Part shown: positions 36,018 to 54,232 of the stretch, piece after piece | Numbering within the stretch: position 1 is the stretch's first letter | Layout of the letters: every line of letters begins with the position of its first letter | Origin: Ahaetulla prasina | Lineage: Eukaryota; Chordata; Lepidosauria; Squamata; Colubridae | Direction: 5' to 3' | DNA: 64,000 bases | Assembly (NCBI RefSeq): GCF_028640845.1 | Contig: NC_080539.1 | Span: 298,389,516-298,453,515, forward strand | Notes under the pieces: model-generated | The model's database searches: none | The model's input: the letters and a program-made list of their open reading frames with translations, nothing else | Told to the model about the DNA's origin: nothing | Program-made: the position numbers and the translations under genes

Positions 36018-36130
36018 CTCAGGGTTGAAATCGGGTCCTTGGTGCTCTCTGAGCTTGGTTGTTTGCTTGCAGATGTTTTATTACCCAAATTAGGTAACAT
36101 CATCACTGAAGCTATGTGCATACTTTCAAA
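36018..36130 (-). mobile_element. Penelope-type terminal fragment (family C)
   Basis: On the minus strand: CTTCAGTGATGATGTTACCT, a loop, GGGTAATAAAACATCTGCAA. This is the third terminal type with the CTGATGA / stem / GAAAC layout, here mutated to GTGATGA and AAAAC. The ends are not defined. Confidence 0.5.
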
Positions 36131-36569
36131 GATAAAATCCCAATAGGACATTAAAGGAAGAATGGATTATGAGGATGTGAAAGAGAAGGAGAAGAAGAAT
36201 AACTGAGATAAGAGAGACATTTTTAATTTGGGAAAGCATCATGCAAGGCTAGATCGTTCCAATCATATAGAATGTTGCTAATAAAATTCCATCTACATAT
36301 TTCTCCTTCTCAACAACTTCAAAGAAGATTTTAGCAACTTCTTTTACTATCTGGGAAGGTGCTTGAATTTAGATTTTTACAAATCTTCAAGAAATTGTTT
36401 TTTCACAGTAGTGATGCAAACAGATATTATAAGTGAGTACCTGTTCACAGTCTTAAGATTATCGTATGTAACAAAGGTGGTTTCACAGTTCAATTAATTT
36501 AACTATAATCTATTCATAATTAGTTATTTTGACCCCTTTCCCACATAATACTATTACTATTTTTTATAG

Positions 36570-36806
<237 letters not shown>

Positions 36807-36976
36807 TAATTTGCTTTGAAAGACATACCTGTATATTGCTGGGAGTTACCACTATTATCACTCATTTCATCCTTCTAATGGGAAGAATCTTATTTCTTAT
36901 CCTTCAATTTTCCGCAAGTAGCTTCTTTTGAGGAATGTAGCTCTACTGTAATTCATATGATTTTAATCAATTAAAT

Positions 36977-37260
36977 CAGGGGTGTGAAACTCAAGGCTCA
37001 TAAGCCGGATCCAGCCTGCGGGATGCTTAGATCTGGCCCGCAGGGCTGGCCTGGAAATAGCGAAAGACCGTGACTCTCCCAGCGAAAACAGGGCACAGGG
37101 GACCGTATGGGGCCCCCTGCACTCTGTTTTGGCTGGCAGGGCTACAGGAGGCATCCATCCCACTGCCATCTGTCCCATCTCTCCCCCGCCCTTCAGCAGC
37201 TCACGGAGGACAACTACAATGATGATCTGGCCCTCGAAGAAATCTAGTTTGACATCCCTG
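36977..37260. mobile_element. hAT non-autonomous element, 8-bp duplication AATTAAAT
   Basis: Ends CAGGGGTGTGAAACTCAAGG and GTTTGACATCCCTG are flanked by exact AATTAAAT at 36969-36976 and 37261-37268. Same family as 30240-30535. Confidence 0.92.
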
Positions 37261-37269
37261 AATTAAATA

Positions 37270-38445
37270 GTTCTGCTAAATATTTGTCCACTGTCTAGTT
37301 TATTTAAAGTCAGATGTAAGTTTGAAATCAGATACTTTCTAAGCAAGCAAATAAAAACATTAATATTAAAATCATATTAAGAATCACACAGAGCTGTGGG
37401 GTTGTCTCCCAACATAAGATATAAAAATAAATGCTAGGAATTATAGCCATATACCATCATTCCAGTTTATATGTCTAAAATTATAGTGTATACATATTAA
37501 GGCATGGGAGCTATTGAATTTAGTAGGGTTTATTTATAGTTGGAAGGATAAAAAATGTAAACTAAAACAAGAGGGCTCCTTATTTACTATTAATTGACAG
37601 TCCTCAGCATACATCTGGGAATCAAATCTGCACAGTTTGGGTAAACAAGTAGGGATGGAAACTGAATGCAGCAGGGCATAAATTCAGCTCCACCACTTCT
37701 CTTTTTCACTGCATCCATCAGACTTGTTTAAGACACTATCAGCATTTTCTCTGAGAGAATATTGCATTATTCATTTCTCATTTTCTTGATTATAAAAAGG
37801 AAGAGGTAATCTGTTATATGCAGAAGCCAGATTGTTTTCAAAGCAGTAAATCAGGTCTGTAGTTTATTGCATTCTGCCTGTGTCTCTTTCTCTGTTGGCT
37901 AAGCTGAAGTACAATTCAAGTCCCATACATCTGCTTTGCAGTTTGCAACACTGGAGTTTTTGTGGGCTTATGAGCAACCCACTTACTTATAATCTTGATT
38001 CACTCTGTCTCTTGGTGCTAGAACTCAAGATTCCTTAGCAGGTTACATACGCAATTTGATCAGTAAATCTGATCTTTCTAGTTCTTTAAATGTCTGTCAA
38101 GAACAGGATCAGGTTTTTTTCCTACTTATATAAAAGCTTGCCTCCACACCACAGAGCTCAGAGCTTACTTACGATAGCTGTACAATAAGTGCCTGACTGC
38201 AAAACTACAATATCACAGTAACTTCACATAAATTTCATGTATATAAAATGAAATGTATATAGAAATGTATAAGCAGGAAGAATGCTTTCATGCCTAGATA
38301 ACATTTTTGAAACCACAGCTCAGGCTTGTTTTTGTATTTGTTTTGTTCACTTTCAGATAGATTACAGATTTCTATTATTTTCCTTCTTTTCTGGCTATGT
38401 TTTGTATAACATCATGATACCACTATTGTAAAACAATTCATTATA
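37270..38445. other. GPHN intron, no recognised element
   Basis: No recognisable element. Confidence 0.5.
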
Positions 38446-38446
38446 G

Positions 38447-38633
38447 CAGGGGTCCCCAATTCCCGGTCCATGTCCATGTCCCAGTACCAGACTGCAACCT
38501 GTTGGAAACCAGGCCACACAAGTGGCAGGTGAGCACGCAAGCGAAGCTCCATTTGTGTAAGCAGTAGCCATGCACACAAAAACATCCCCCATTGCCATCA
38601 CTGCCAGTCCGCAGAGCCAGAAAGGGTTGGGGG
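38447..38633. mobile_element. hAT non-autonomous element (CAGGGGTCCCCAA family)
   Basis: It begins CAGGGGTCCCCAATTCCCGG and ends GGGTTGGGGG; flanks CATTATAG / TATTATAG are an 8-bp duplication with one change. Distinct from the CAGGGGTGTC family. Confidence 0.7.
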
Positions 38634-39424
38634 TATTATAGCACTCTGTTTTTACAGTTGGAGGCAGAATTTACAAAGTTCCTTTATTATAATTGATTCT
38701 TTGTTTAGTGAGAATTGTATTTTTGAAATGTTAATATCAAACATGATAAAAACAAATTTCAGCGGTTGACCAAATCAACTGAAGAAAAAAGATTAAGGCA
38801 AGAAGATATTATAGGAGTGATCTGTGGAATTTGTTAATGATCTATAGAGAAATAAATTGGAACTGTACTGTGATTCAGCTCCCAATGCCCACATCCTCTC
38901 CTGCCGTATTGTTTCATAATAACTATGTCTTTTAAACTAGTGGTATAATCACTAGTTTAATAATATGGGTGATTGCCAAATTTAATAAGCAAGTTACTGA
39001 AAATTTTTCATACGGGATTAAGCACATCAGCAGAAATAAGTAATCTAACTAAGAGAGATTTTAAATAAAAGTCAAGTAAAATTCTCCTCTCCTTTGGCTT
39101 ATTGAATTAAGACTTGTGTTGACTAGACTTACTTGATTTGCTAAACGTGTAATGTATCTGTTTGAGACTGAATGGCCATGCTGGAAACTTAAAGTTCAGA
39201 GAAAAGGCCAAGCTAACACTTTGTCCCCTGACACCCACTTGTCACACAGAGGAAGTTCTTAGCTGATACTTAAAATTTATTTCACGAATGAAAGTGAACT
39301 TCTGCTAGAAAGAAGTTCCCTGAAGATGGGTTCCAGCACAAGACTGAAAGCTCAGAAGACAAAACTTCTGGTCCTGGTGAATGACCCAGATTGAATTCCT
39401 AATTTTTGTGCGTGTGTTTGTTTG

Positions 39425-40090
39425 TTTTTCACATTTTTGAATCACCCATCTCTTCTAAAAGACTCTGGGCAGTGTACAATTAAATATTGAAATACGAAAA
39501 CAGTATATAAATGTTAGAATGTTAGAATTAAAATTTTGGAAAGAGACAAGAATAATAATTAAACCCTGTGAAAAAGGTGAAGGGGGAGCTCTCAGGGCAT
39601 CACATAGTCCCATAGCTTTATGCTTTTTGGGCTCCTTACATGAGGCTTCAGAGCTTTGTTTTAACTCCTCTTTAGGAGGTCAGGAGAGTGGGAGCATCTG
39701 CCTCTCCTCCAGAGAGAATATTCCACAGTACAGGAGCAATGGCAGAAAAGGCTGTCAGAAAAGTTGGAGTTCTTTAATTGACAAGATCTGCAACGTACCT
39801 TCCCTGCCTGACCAGATGTGACAGGCTAATGTAATGAGGCAAAGCTGGTTCTGTCCATAGCTTGGCTCCATGCCATGTAGAGCTTTATAGGCGACAACCA
39901 AAACCTTGAATTGGGTCCAGAAGCAAACTGGCACAATGGCATTCATGGACTAGAGCTGTCACATGTGCCTTTCTCTAGGCATCCTAATATAGTTTGTACA
40001 GACTCATTTTGCACCATCTGAAGCTTCCAAATACATTTCAAGGGTATCCCCATGTATAGCACATTGCCTGTTATCTTATGCTTCACAGGA
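39425..40090 (-). mobile_element. Decayed CR1-like LINE fragment
   Basis: The block AAGACTCTGGGCAGTGTACAA (about 39458-39478) and the antisense region GTAGAGCTTTATAGGCGACAACC (39876-) match reptile CR1/L2-type 3' sequence as I know it; frame VVAYKALHG is visible on the minus strand. Boundaries are approximate. Confidence 0.5.
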
Positions 40091-40149
40091 GAAGGCTAGA
40101 AACTGTAAACAAGATTGCTTGTTTTTCTGCTTTTGCAGCCTTCTGGATA

Positions 40150-44098
<3,949 letters not shown>

Positions 44099-44172
44099 GA
44101 CTATCTTAAACAGGTGCTGGATATTGATCTTCATGCCCAGATTCATTTTGGCAGGGTTTTTATGAAACCAGG
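44099..44172 (+). CDS. GPHN: GPHN exon: begins with catalytic Asp580 (residues 580-604)
   Basis: A 74-nt exon after ccaaatag reads DYLKQVLDIDLHAQIHFGRV and FMKP plus GG of Gly604, then gtaagt. Its first codon is Asp580; loss of this aspartate (to Ala) is a known cause of human molybdenum cofactor deficiency, and it is intact. The following 8.2-kb intron holds the unusual TIR and Penelope cluster. Confidence 0.97.
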
Positions 44173-44174
44173 GT

Positions 44175-44967
<793 letters not shown>

Positions 44968-45727
44968 ATATACTCGAGTATAAGCCGACCCGAATATAAG
45001 CCGAGGTACCTAATTTTACCACAAAAAACTGGGAAAAACTATTGACTCGAGTATAAGCCTAGGGTGGGAAATGAGGCAGCTACTGGTCAATGTAAAAAAT
45101 AAAGATAGAGCCAAGACCCGTGGACCGGCAAGCTATCTTTTCCAAAGGCGAAAAGAGGGCGAGTGAGAGGAGGGCGAGTGTATCAAACGCCAAGGGGCGA
45201 GAGGAGGGCGAGAGTGACAAACGCCCCCTCCGCCCCCTCCGAGGGCGAGAGGAGGACGAGTGAGAGGAGGGCGAGTGTGTCAAACGCCAAGGGGCGAGAA
45301 GAAAGTAAATAAAGAACTGAGGCGTGCAATTTTGAGGATACGCACTGGGCTTGGGAGGTAACGGGAGGGGAAAGAGAATCGTTCCAAAAGCCACTCGCGA
45401 GGCGGAGTTTGCGGGAGTATCTGGATTCCCCTTCTGACATCGCCCTCAGCGAGCCCTCCTAGTGCTGCTTCGACGCCGTTTCAGCCTCCAAAGCGACTGT
45501 CAGTCTAAATCCACTTCGCTCGAAGCCCCTCGTTTCTTCCTTTCCCACTACACACCTGAGGTCCCCGAGGCGACGCGCGTTACCCGAGGCGGCGGGGCCC
45601 GCCGTCCTCACGTGCCGCTAATCCCCCCTCCCCCAGCAAATCCAAGAGTAGCTGAGAAAGAAAGCGGGCTGGCTTCACCCTCCTCCCCGACCTGCGCAAC
45701 GTGCCCGGGCTCCACGCTCGCCTTTAC

Positions 45728-45773
45728 CTTCGAAGAAGCGCTGCAGAGCCTCGGTCTCGTCCACCACCTCCAT
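45728..45773 (-). pseudogene. MYRF: Captured first coding exon of MYRF (fragment)
   Basis: On the minus strand ATG (45773-45771) opens MEVVDETEALQRFFE and the first base of a Gly codon, followed by GTAAAG, a good splice donor. This matches the N-terminus of myelin regulatory factor as I know it, including a coding-exon end inside the 16th codon. MYRF is a membrane-tethered transcription factor; only its first 15-16 residues, and presumably adjoining 5' UTR/promoter and intron 1 DNA, are here. No downstream MYRF exon is visible. It is antisense to GPHN. The match is short and from memory of the family, but no mismatch is seen. Confidence 0.72.
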
Positions 45774-46082
45774 AGCTGGGCCATGCACCAAGCGGTCGGG
45801 CTAGTCGCCGAGCCCGCACAGGGGCATCCCCCTGGCCAGGGCGCCTCGAGCGCGCAACACCGGCGGCGCGCGCCCCGGAGCCCTTTTCGCCCTGGGACTT
45901 CGCACTAGGCTCCACCGGACTCTGGCCCCGAGCTGGGGCATGCCTCCGTCGCCTGAGCAGAAGCCACACGTTTTCCACCGGGGCGATTGGCTCCCGGGCT
46001 CCCCCAGCCGGCACTTCATTGCGGCCTCCACCCACCCACCCACCCCCACTGCCGCTTCGCACTCAATTTCGGCTTTTTGGAG

Positions 46083-46945
46083 AGGAGGGCGAGAGTGACA
46101 AACGCCCCCTCCGCCCCCACCGCGAGAGGAGGGCGAGAGTGACAAACGCCCCCTCCGCCCCCACCGCGGGCAAGAGGAGGACGAGTGAGAGGGGGGCGAA
46201 AATGTCGAATGCCCCCTCCGCCCCCCGCCCCCTCCGCCGACCACCGCCGCCGCCGCCATCAAAAAGCGGCGGAAGAAAACGCCGAGGCCAGCCGCCGCCC
46301 AAAACGAGCCGGCCGAGCTGGCAAAGCATGCCGGCAGCATTTGGGCTCGTCCTGCCGGCACTTCAGGCGGCCTCCCCACCCACCCACCCCACTGCCGCCG
46401 CACTCAATTTCGGCTGGAGAGGAGGCGGGGTGACAAACGCCCCCTCCGCCCCCTCCGAGGGCAAGAGTAGGACGAGTGAGAGGGGGGCGAAAATGTCGAA
46501 CGCCCCCTCCACCCCCCGCCCCCTCCGCCGACCACCGCCGCCGCTGCCGCCATCAAAAAGCGGCGGAAGAAAACGCCGGAGGCCAGCCGCTGCCCCAAAA
46601 CGAGCCGGCCGAGCTGGCAAAGCATGCCGGCAGCATTTGGGCTCGTCCTGCCGGCACTTCACGGCGGGCTCCCCACCCACCCACCCCACTGCCGCCGCAC
46701 TCAATTTCGGCTGGAGAGGAGGCGAGGTGACAACGCCTCCGCCCCCTCCGAGGGCAAGAGGAGGACGAGTGAGAGGGGGGCGAAAATGTCGAACGCCCCC
46801 CTCCGCCCTCCGCCGACCACCGCCGCCGCCGCCATCAAAAAGCGGCGGAAGAAAACGCCGGAGGCCAGCCGCCGCCCCAAAACGAGCCGGCCGAGCTGGC
46901 AAAGCATGCCGGCAGCATTTGGGCTCGTCCTGCCGGCCCAGCTGT
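46083..46945 (+). repeat. GC-rich minisatellite, three units of about 295 bp
   Basis: The landmark GCGAAAATGTCGAA recurs at about 46197, 46488 and 46782, and ACTCAATTTCGGCTGGAGAG at about 46402 and 46699. Each unit also has GACCACCGCCGCCGC, AAAAAGCGGCGGAAGAAAAC and GCATTTGGGCTCGTCCTGCC. A partial unit (46020-46082) precedes them. Proline/arginine-rich ORFs across it change frame between units and are not genes. Confidence 0.88.
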
Positions 46946-47173
46946 TCCCGAGGGCAAAAAACCCTACAACTACAACTAACTCTGCAAGGGTAGACTCGAG
47001 TATAAGCCGAGGGGGCCGCTTTTCAGCACAAAAAACGTGCTGAAAAACTCGGCTTATACTCGAGTATATACGGTATATATATATATATATTTGTTTTCTG
47101 AGGTTTTCGCGGGTGTTTGTATGTAGGTCTTTGGTTATTCGGGTTTTCTCCCGCGTAAAATTTGAAGTGTCTT

Positions 47174-47213
47174 GGCGACGTTTCGACGAAATCCCATTCG
47201 TCATCATCAGGCT
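47174..47213 (-). ncRNA. Hammerhead-ribozyme-like motif, mirror copy
   Basis: The same motif as 48783-48822 on the minus strand in the other Penelope arm: CTGATGA at 47210-47204 and GAAACGTC at 47084+100 bases (47184-47177), with the 6-bp stem intact. Confidence 0.48.
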
Positions 47214-47271
47214 AGGTGCTTACAGCTTCCTATTTGTAGGAGAAATGTATGATCACTGCTGTTTCTTCCTT

Positions 47272-48522
47272 TTAACTGCTAGTGGGGGTTTGAACTGATT
47301 GGTTGGAAGCTTGGCTGTGTTCTGATTGGGTGGAGGTGTGTTCTGATTGGTTGGGAGTTTGGCTGTGCTCTAATTGGATGGTGGGGTTGTCTGTGCTCTG
47401 ATTGGCTGGGGGTGTGTTCTGTTGGGGGGGGCTTAGTTGTTCTAGGTTGGTTTGAGATGCAGGGGGATTTGAATTGGTGAGTTGCATTGCTGTTGTTTGG
47501 CTTCGCGTTTGTGGTCGTGCTTCATCTTCATGGTGGGTGTCAGTCTGCTGCATGTATGGATTGGAGGGGTTTGAAATGGCTAATGATGCAGCTGCGGTCT
47601 GGCTTCTGGTCCGTGGTCGTGCTTCATTATCGGTGTGGGTTTGAGTTTGCTTTCTGTATGGATGTGTGGTGGTGACATGCTGTGTGGCACTCACGAGTGT
47701 GGGTCTTGCGTCATTCTTCATGTTAGGGACTCGTTTGTCGATAAGGGCGGGTTTCCAAATGGCTGGTAGATGAGAGGTATCATCTCGTTTATTCATGCTG
47801 TGTGGGCATTTTTCTATCTCGATGGCTTCTCTGATTATTCTGTTGTTAAAGTGTTCAGTTTTGGCGATAGTTCTGGTATTTTTAAAATCAATTTTATGTC
47901 CTGTGGCTTTAAGGTGTTGGACCAAGAAAGAAGTTGGTTCCTCTTTTTTGATTGAGTTCTTATGTTCTTCAATGCGTGCACTTATTCTTCTGTTGGTTTG
48001 TCCAATGTATGTGGTGCTGCAGGAGGTGCATGGGATTTCATATACTCCTTGATTTTCTAACTTAATTTTGTCTTTGGGGTTTCTTAGGATGGTGGATATT
48101 TTTCGGTTTGTGCAGAATGCTGTCTTGATGTTGTGTTTGTGGAGGATCTTGCCGATTCTGTCTGTGGTACCTTTTATATATGGGAGGGGGGCTTTGCCGT
48201 TTTCTTGTTCTCTGTCTTGGATTTTAGTGGGGGTTTCTTTATGGATTAGTTTGGTAATCTTATTTCTTTGAAATCCATTGGATGTTAGTATGTTAGTGAG
48301 AGTGTGCAGTTCGGTTTTTAGGTGTTGTTCATCAGCCAAGCGTTTTGTTCTGGAGATGAATGTCTTGGCTACAGAGTTGATCTGAGCTGGGTGGTGATGT
48401 GAGAGTGCATCATTAGCCATTTCAAACCCCTCCAATCCATACATGCAGCAGACTGACACCCACCATGAAGATGAAGCACGACCACAAACGCGAAGCCAAA
48501 CAACAGCAATGCAACTCACCAA
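47272..48522 (-). pseudogene. Penelope GIY-YIG endonuclease region (C-terminal part of PLE ORF)
   Basis: A 416-residue open frame. From about residue 35 on it is PLE-like: LPYIKGTTDRIGKILHKHNI (113-132) and a GIY-YIG nuclease with GVYEIPC (159-165), TTYIGQTNRR (170-179), a catalytic Arg in SARIEEH and a downstream Glu. The last 150 residues are a low-complexity Gln/Thr/Ser/Pro tail. The first roughly 34 residues come from antisense reading of the opposite arm, so the ATG is an artefact of the inverted junction. No RT precedes it, so it cannot move by itself. Confidence 0.85.
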
Positions 48523-48782
48523 TTCAAATCCCCCTGCATCTCAAACCAACCTAGCACAACTAAGCCCCCCCCAACAGAACACACCCCCAGCCAATCAGAG
48601 CACAGACAACCCCACCATCCAATTAGAGCACAGCCAAACTCCCAACCAATCAGAACACACCTCCACCCAATCAGAACACAGCCAAGCTTCCAACCAATCA
48701 GTTCAAACCCCCACTAGCAGTTAAAAGGAAGAAACAGCAGCGATCATACATTTCTCCTACAAATAGGAAGCTGTAAGCACCT

Positions 48783-48822
48783 AGCCTGATGATGACGAAT
48801 GGGATTTCGTCGAAACGTCGCC
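48783..48822 (+). ncRNA. Hammerhead-ribozyme-like motif, most intact copy
   Basis: In order: AGC, CTGATGA (48786-48792), T, stem GACGAA / TTCGTC (48794-48799 and 48806-48811) closing a TGGGAT loop, GAAACGTC (48812-48819), GCC. CUGAUGA and GAAA are the hammerhead core. ACGU after GA can pair with the same ACGU of a second molecule as stem III, and AGC/GCC gives a 2-bp stem I. Small dimer-forming hammerhead variants are known from Penelope-like elements. The one base between core and stem departs from the canonical form. Activity is not shown. Confidence 0.5.
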
Positions 48823-48866
48823 AAGATACTTCAAATTTTACGCGGGAGAAAACCCGAATAACCAAA

Positions 48867-48870
<4 letters not shown>

Positions 48871-48935
<65 letters not shown>
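48871..48935 (+). repeat. (TA)n microsatellite
   Basis: About 32 TA units begin directly at the outer end of the Penelope arm, then pass into TGTATG / ACATAC repeats to 48983. Confidence 0.97.
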
Positions 48936-48942
<7 letters not shown>

Positions 48943-48983
48943 CATACTGTACATATACATACATACTTACATACATACATACA

Positions 48984-49068
48984 TTGTTGTTGTTAGTTGC
49001 GAAGTTGTGTCCAACCCGTCGCAACCCCAAGGACAACTTTCCCCCAGGCCTTCCAATCCTCTACCATA
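48984..49068 (-). mobile_element. BovB LINE 3'-end fragment
   Basis: On the minus strand: GGGGTTGCGACGGGTTGGAC, then ACAACTTCGCAACTAACAAC and a CAA-rich tail. This matches the 3' end of BovB (ruminant form: GGGTCGCAAAGAGTCGGACA). It is embedded in ATAC repeats. BovB is the classic retroelement shared by horizontal transfer between squamates and ruminants. Confidence 0.72.
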
Positions 49069-49089
49069 CATACATACATACATGAAAAA

Positions 49090-50240
49090 GGATGATCTCC
49101 ATAACTCGTTTCAACTGGAGTTGGCAATCAGAGGTTGGCAAATGGGAGAATTGGAATGTGTGCTTATGTTTGTAATTTTTTTCGGTCTATTTTTCTTTGC
49201 GGGATCATTTTAAATTCAGAGTTGTCTTCCTTTTAGGTACATATTGTAAATACCGAAAGTTTATCAAGATGCCTCTGGCCTATGTCAGATGATGAGCAAT
49301 AGGAAAAACTGAAAGGGGCAAAGGAAGCTCAAAATTTATCATGGGAGAAACAAACTTCAATCTGGAATCAGATTTATTTAACAAAACAAGAAGCAGGAAA
49401 GATTGGACTCCCCCCACTCTTTCCCTTCATTAAAACATTCAGATGATTGATGATATGAAAATGTCTGATGTCTGGACTATACGCCCTTGGGAGGAATGAT
49501 GATCTGACCTGAATATAAGGGTTTTGTGTTCTTAAATTAGAGCAATTACTTGCGGCCTCAGCCCCAAAATGGGAGCATTTTAGAGTGGTGCAAAGGTGTC
49601 AATTTCTTCTCCTCCTCTAGCAACATTATTTCCAGCTTCTCCCTTTTCCCCTATTTTTCTGACACACTCAGACTTATCAGGTATTATGATTTACTAATTC
49701 ATATAAATTGACATTTCAGGGATTCCTCAAATATTTTTTATAACTTCATTTTCTAGTGCTGATACACATTCAGTGATTTTTTTTTAGTGATGACTGGAAA
49801 TCACTAAATAAAGCAACCTTTAATAATGTAGAGGAAAAAATGAATGGATGCCACTAAAATAGTCATTGATTGAGATGGGCAGCTATACAAATTGAATAAA
49901 TAAATACATAAAGTAAGCAGAGCCATATTTTAATTACAGCAGTGCATAATTTCAACAGGTAGCATTTCTTCGTACAGCATTCTCATATATTAAATATCCA
50001 AATGCTAATCATACTAATCCAAAACATATTGCCATTATTCAGAGTTCATATTAATATTTGATGTAAGCATCCACATTTCTCTGGCCTCTCAAAAGGTAGC
50101 TGGTATGGTGGTATTGTTTCCTTAAAGTGGCAGGAAGATCTTTGTTTCACTTTTCCCTTAGCCACATGATTACAATTTAGGAAGTCAGACTGTTATCTTA
50201 ATCATGTACACAGGGTTAGATGCTTCCACTGACTTACTTC
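49090..50240. other. GPHN intron, no recognised element
   Basis: No recognisable element. Confidence 0.5.
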
Positions 50241-50245
50241 CTTTT

Positions 50246-50945
50246 TAAAAAATAATTTTAGTGAAATGAAAAAATAAGAAAAGTGTGAAAAGAAATACAA
50301 AATAGATAAAGAAATGGTTTCTGATCTTCTGTGCAGCAGTTACAAACTTATATTCTTTTCCTTCATTAAAATTTCATCATTATTCCCTTCTTCCCATAAT
50401 CAATCCTTTTAAATCAAAAGATCCATAAATCACCAATTCATTTCTTTTCCTTTTCAGCAAAATGTCCATACGAAATTTTGCAGTCTTTAAGTACTTGCTA
50501 TCCTACCCCAGATCAAACAGGTCAATGTTGCCATTCTATCCTCTTTACAATCCATTCCTCCATTGTGGGTGTTTCAGCAGTTTTCCATTTTGGGGCATAT
50601 AGTATTTTCATTACAATTACCATATGCAAAGCCAATCCTCCATAGATCTTTTTCAATTAGTTATCCATAAGTCCTAGTACTAACATTTCTCATTTTATCT
50701 GAATGTTTAAGCTTTAGAATTCTTTGTATCTTTATATGTATTAGTATCCAATACCTTTTTGCTTTTTCACCATGTATGGTAAAAAGATCCTTTATGTTTT
50801 CTAGTTTCAACATTGATAAGAAGTACCTTTATACATAAATCTTAGTTATTTTTTCTGATGTCATACAGTATACCAGCAATACATCTTTTTGTAAAAAAAT
50901 TTTCCTAAATTGTAACACAATATGGATTTCAGTTCTTTCCACATT
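50246..50945 (-). mobile_element. Decayed L1 3' region
   Basis: On the minus strand a frame resembling the L1 ORF2 end (MATLTCLIWG, matching the MxxLT position of L1 C-termini) is followed by AT-rich 3' UTR. It is cut by the LINE insertion at 50941. Confidence 0.42.
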
Positions 50946-51600
50946 TATTTTATTTATTTTATTTATTTATTTATTTATTTTGTCACAACAATATATGTAA
51001 CTATCATACAGAAAGGTTATATAGTATATAAAGGTATAGAAGAAAAGAAAAACAATAGGACAGGAACGGTAGGCACGTTTGTGCGCTTATGCACGCCCCT
51101 TATGGTCCTCTTAGGAATGGGGTGAGGTCAATAGTAGAAAGTTTTTGGTTAAAGCTTTTAGGATTATGAGAAGAGACCACAGAGTCAGGTAAAGTATTCC
51201 AAGCACTGATGATTCTGTTACAGAAGTCATATTTTCTGCAATCTAGATTAAAGCGGTTGACATTAAGTTTAAATCTATTGGTTGCTCTTGTATTATTGCA
51301 ATTAAAGCTGAAGTAGTCTTTGACAGGAAGGACATTACAATAGATGATTCTATGAGTTAAACTTAGGTCTTGTCGAAGGCGACGGAGTTCCAAGTTTTCC
51401 AAACCCAGGATTTCAAGTCTAGTGGGATAAGGTATTTTGTTGTTTACAGAGGAATGGAGAACTCTTCTTGTAAAATATTTCTGGACACGTTCAATTATAT
51501 TGATGTCAGAGATATGGTGAGGGTTCCAAACAGGTGAGCTGTATTCTAGAATTGGTCTAGCAAATGTTTTATATGCTCTGGTTAGTAGTGTAGTGTACAA
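50941..51600 (-). pseudogene. Third copy of the 11.4-kb LINE family, 3' end only
   Basis: A 167-residue open frame on the minus strand (51100-51603) contains TLLTRAYKTFARPILEYSSP and is nearly identical to the 3' part of 11366-14288, with the same TTTTGTCACAACAATATATG end. The first residues of the ORF come from flanking DNA. It lacks RT and EN. Confidence 0.85.
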
Positions 51601-51604
51601 CATT

Positions 51605-52489
<885 letters not shown>

Positions 52490-52824
52490 TAAATTATAAA
52501 TCTCTTCATTCATGCTTATACATACCAAATGAATTTTAAACCAAATGTTGCAAATTGTCATGTTCTTTACTGCAGATATCTTAGTCATGCTGTGTATCAT
52601 TATATCTTCCATATGTAACAACCACCATGGTCTTATTTTTCTGAACCAAGTGTTTTTTTTAAATTGACTATGATATTAATCTTTCTTGCTCCTCAGTTCA
52701 TCAAATATTCCTTTAAAAAAGTTTTTAGAAGACTCTTGCTATGAAGCACAATTTGATCAAAAGTAACAAATGTTCTTATTCTTGAAACAATTGTCAAGTA
52801 ATTTATCAAACAACTGTTTCTTGA

Positions 52825-54232
<1,408 letters not shown>

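Larger units (their letters stand above)
47083..48870. mobile_element. Penelope-like element as inverted duplication (family A)
   Basis: Two copies lie 5' to 5': a longer one on the minus strand (3' end near 47088, reading through 48400) and a 5'-truncated one on the plus strand (about 48407-48868). Their shared approximately 460-bp ends form inverted arms (47088-47600 and 48407-48868) around an 800-bp loop that carries the GIY-YIG domain. TA repeats flank both outer ends. The arms are nearly identical, so the insertion is young. The reverse transcriptase is missing. Confidence 0.85.

Noticed and set aside
45183..45440. Ser/Leu-rich ORFs in the GAGGGCGAG repeats
   Set aside because: Repeat translation, no conserved motif.
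46019..47207. Long proline/arginine-rich ORFs on both strands (for example 46019-46993 and 46363-46902)
   Set aside because: They are by-products of high GC content in tandem units; frames shift from unit to unit and no domain is seen.
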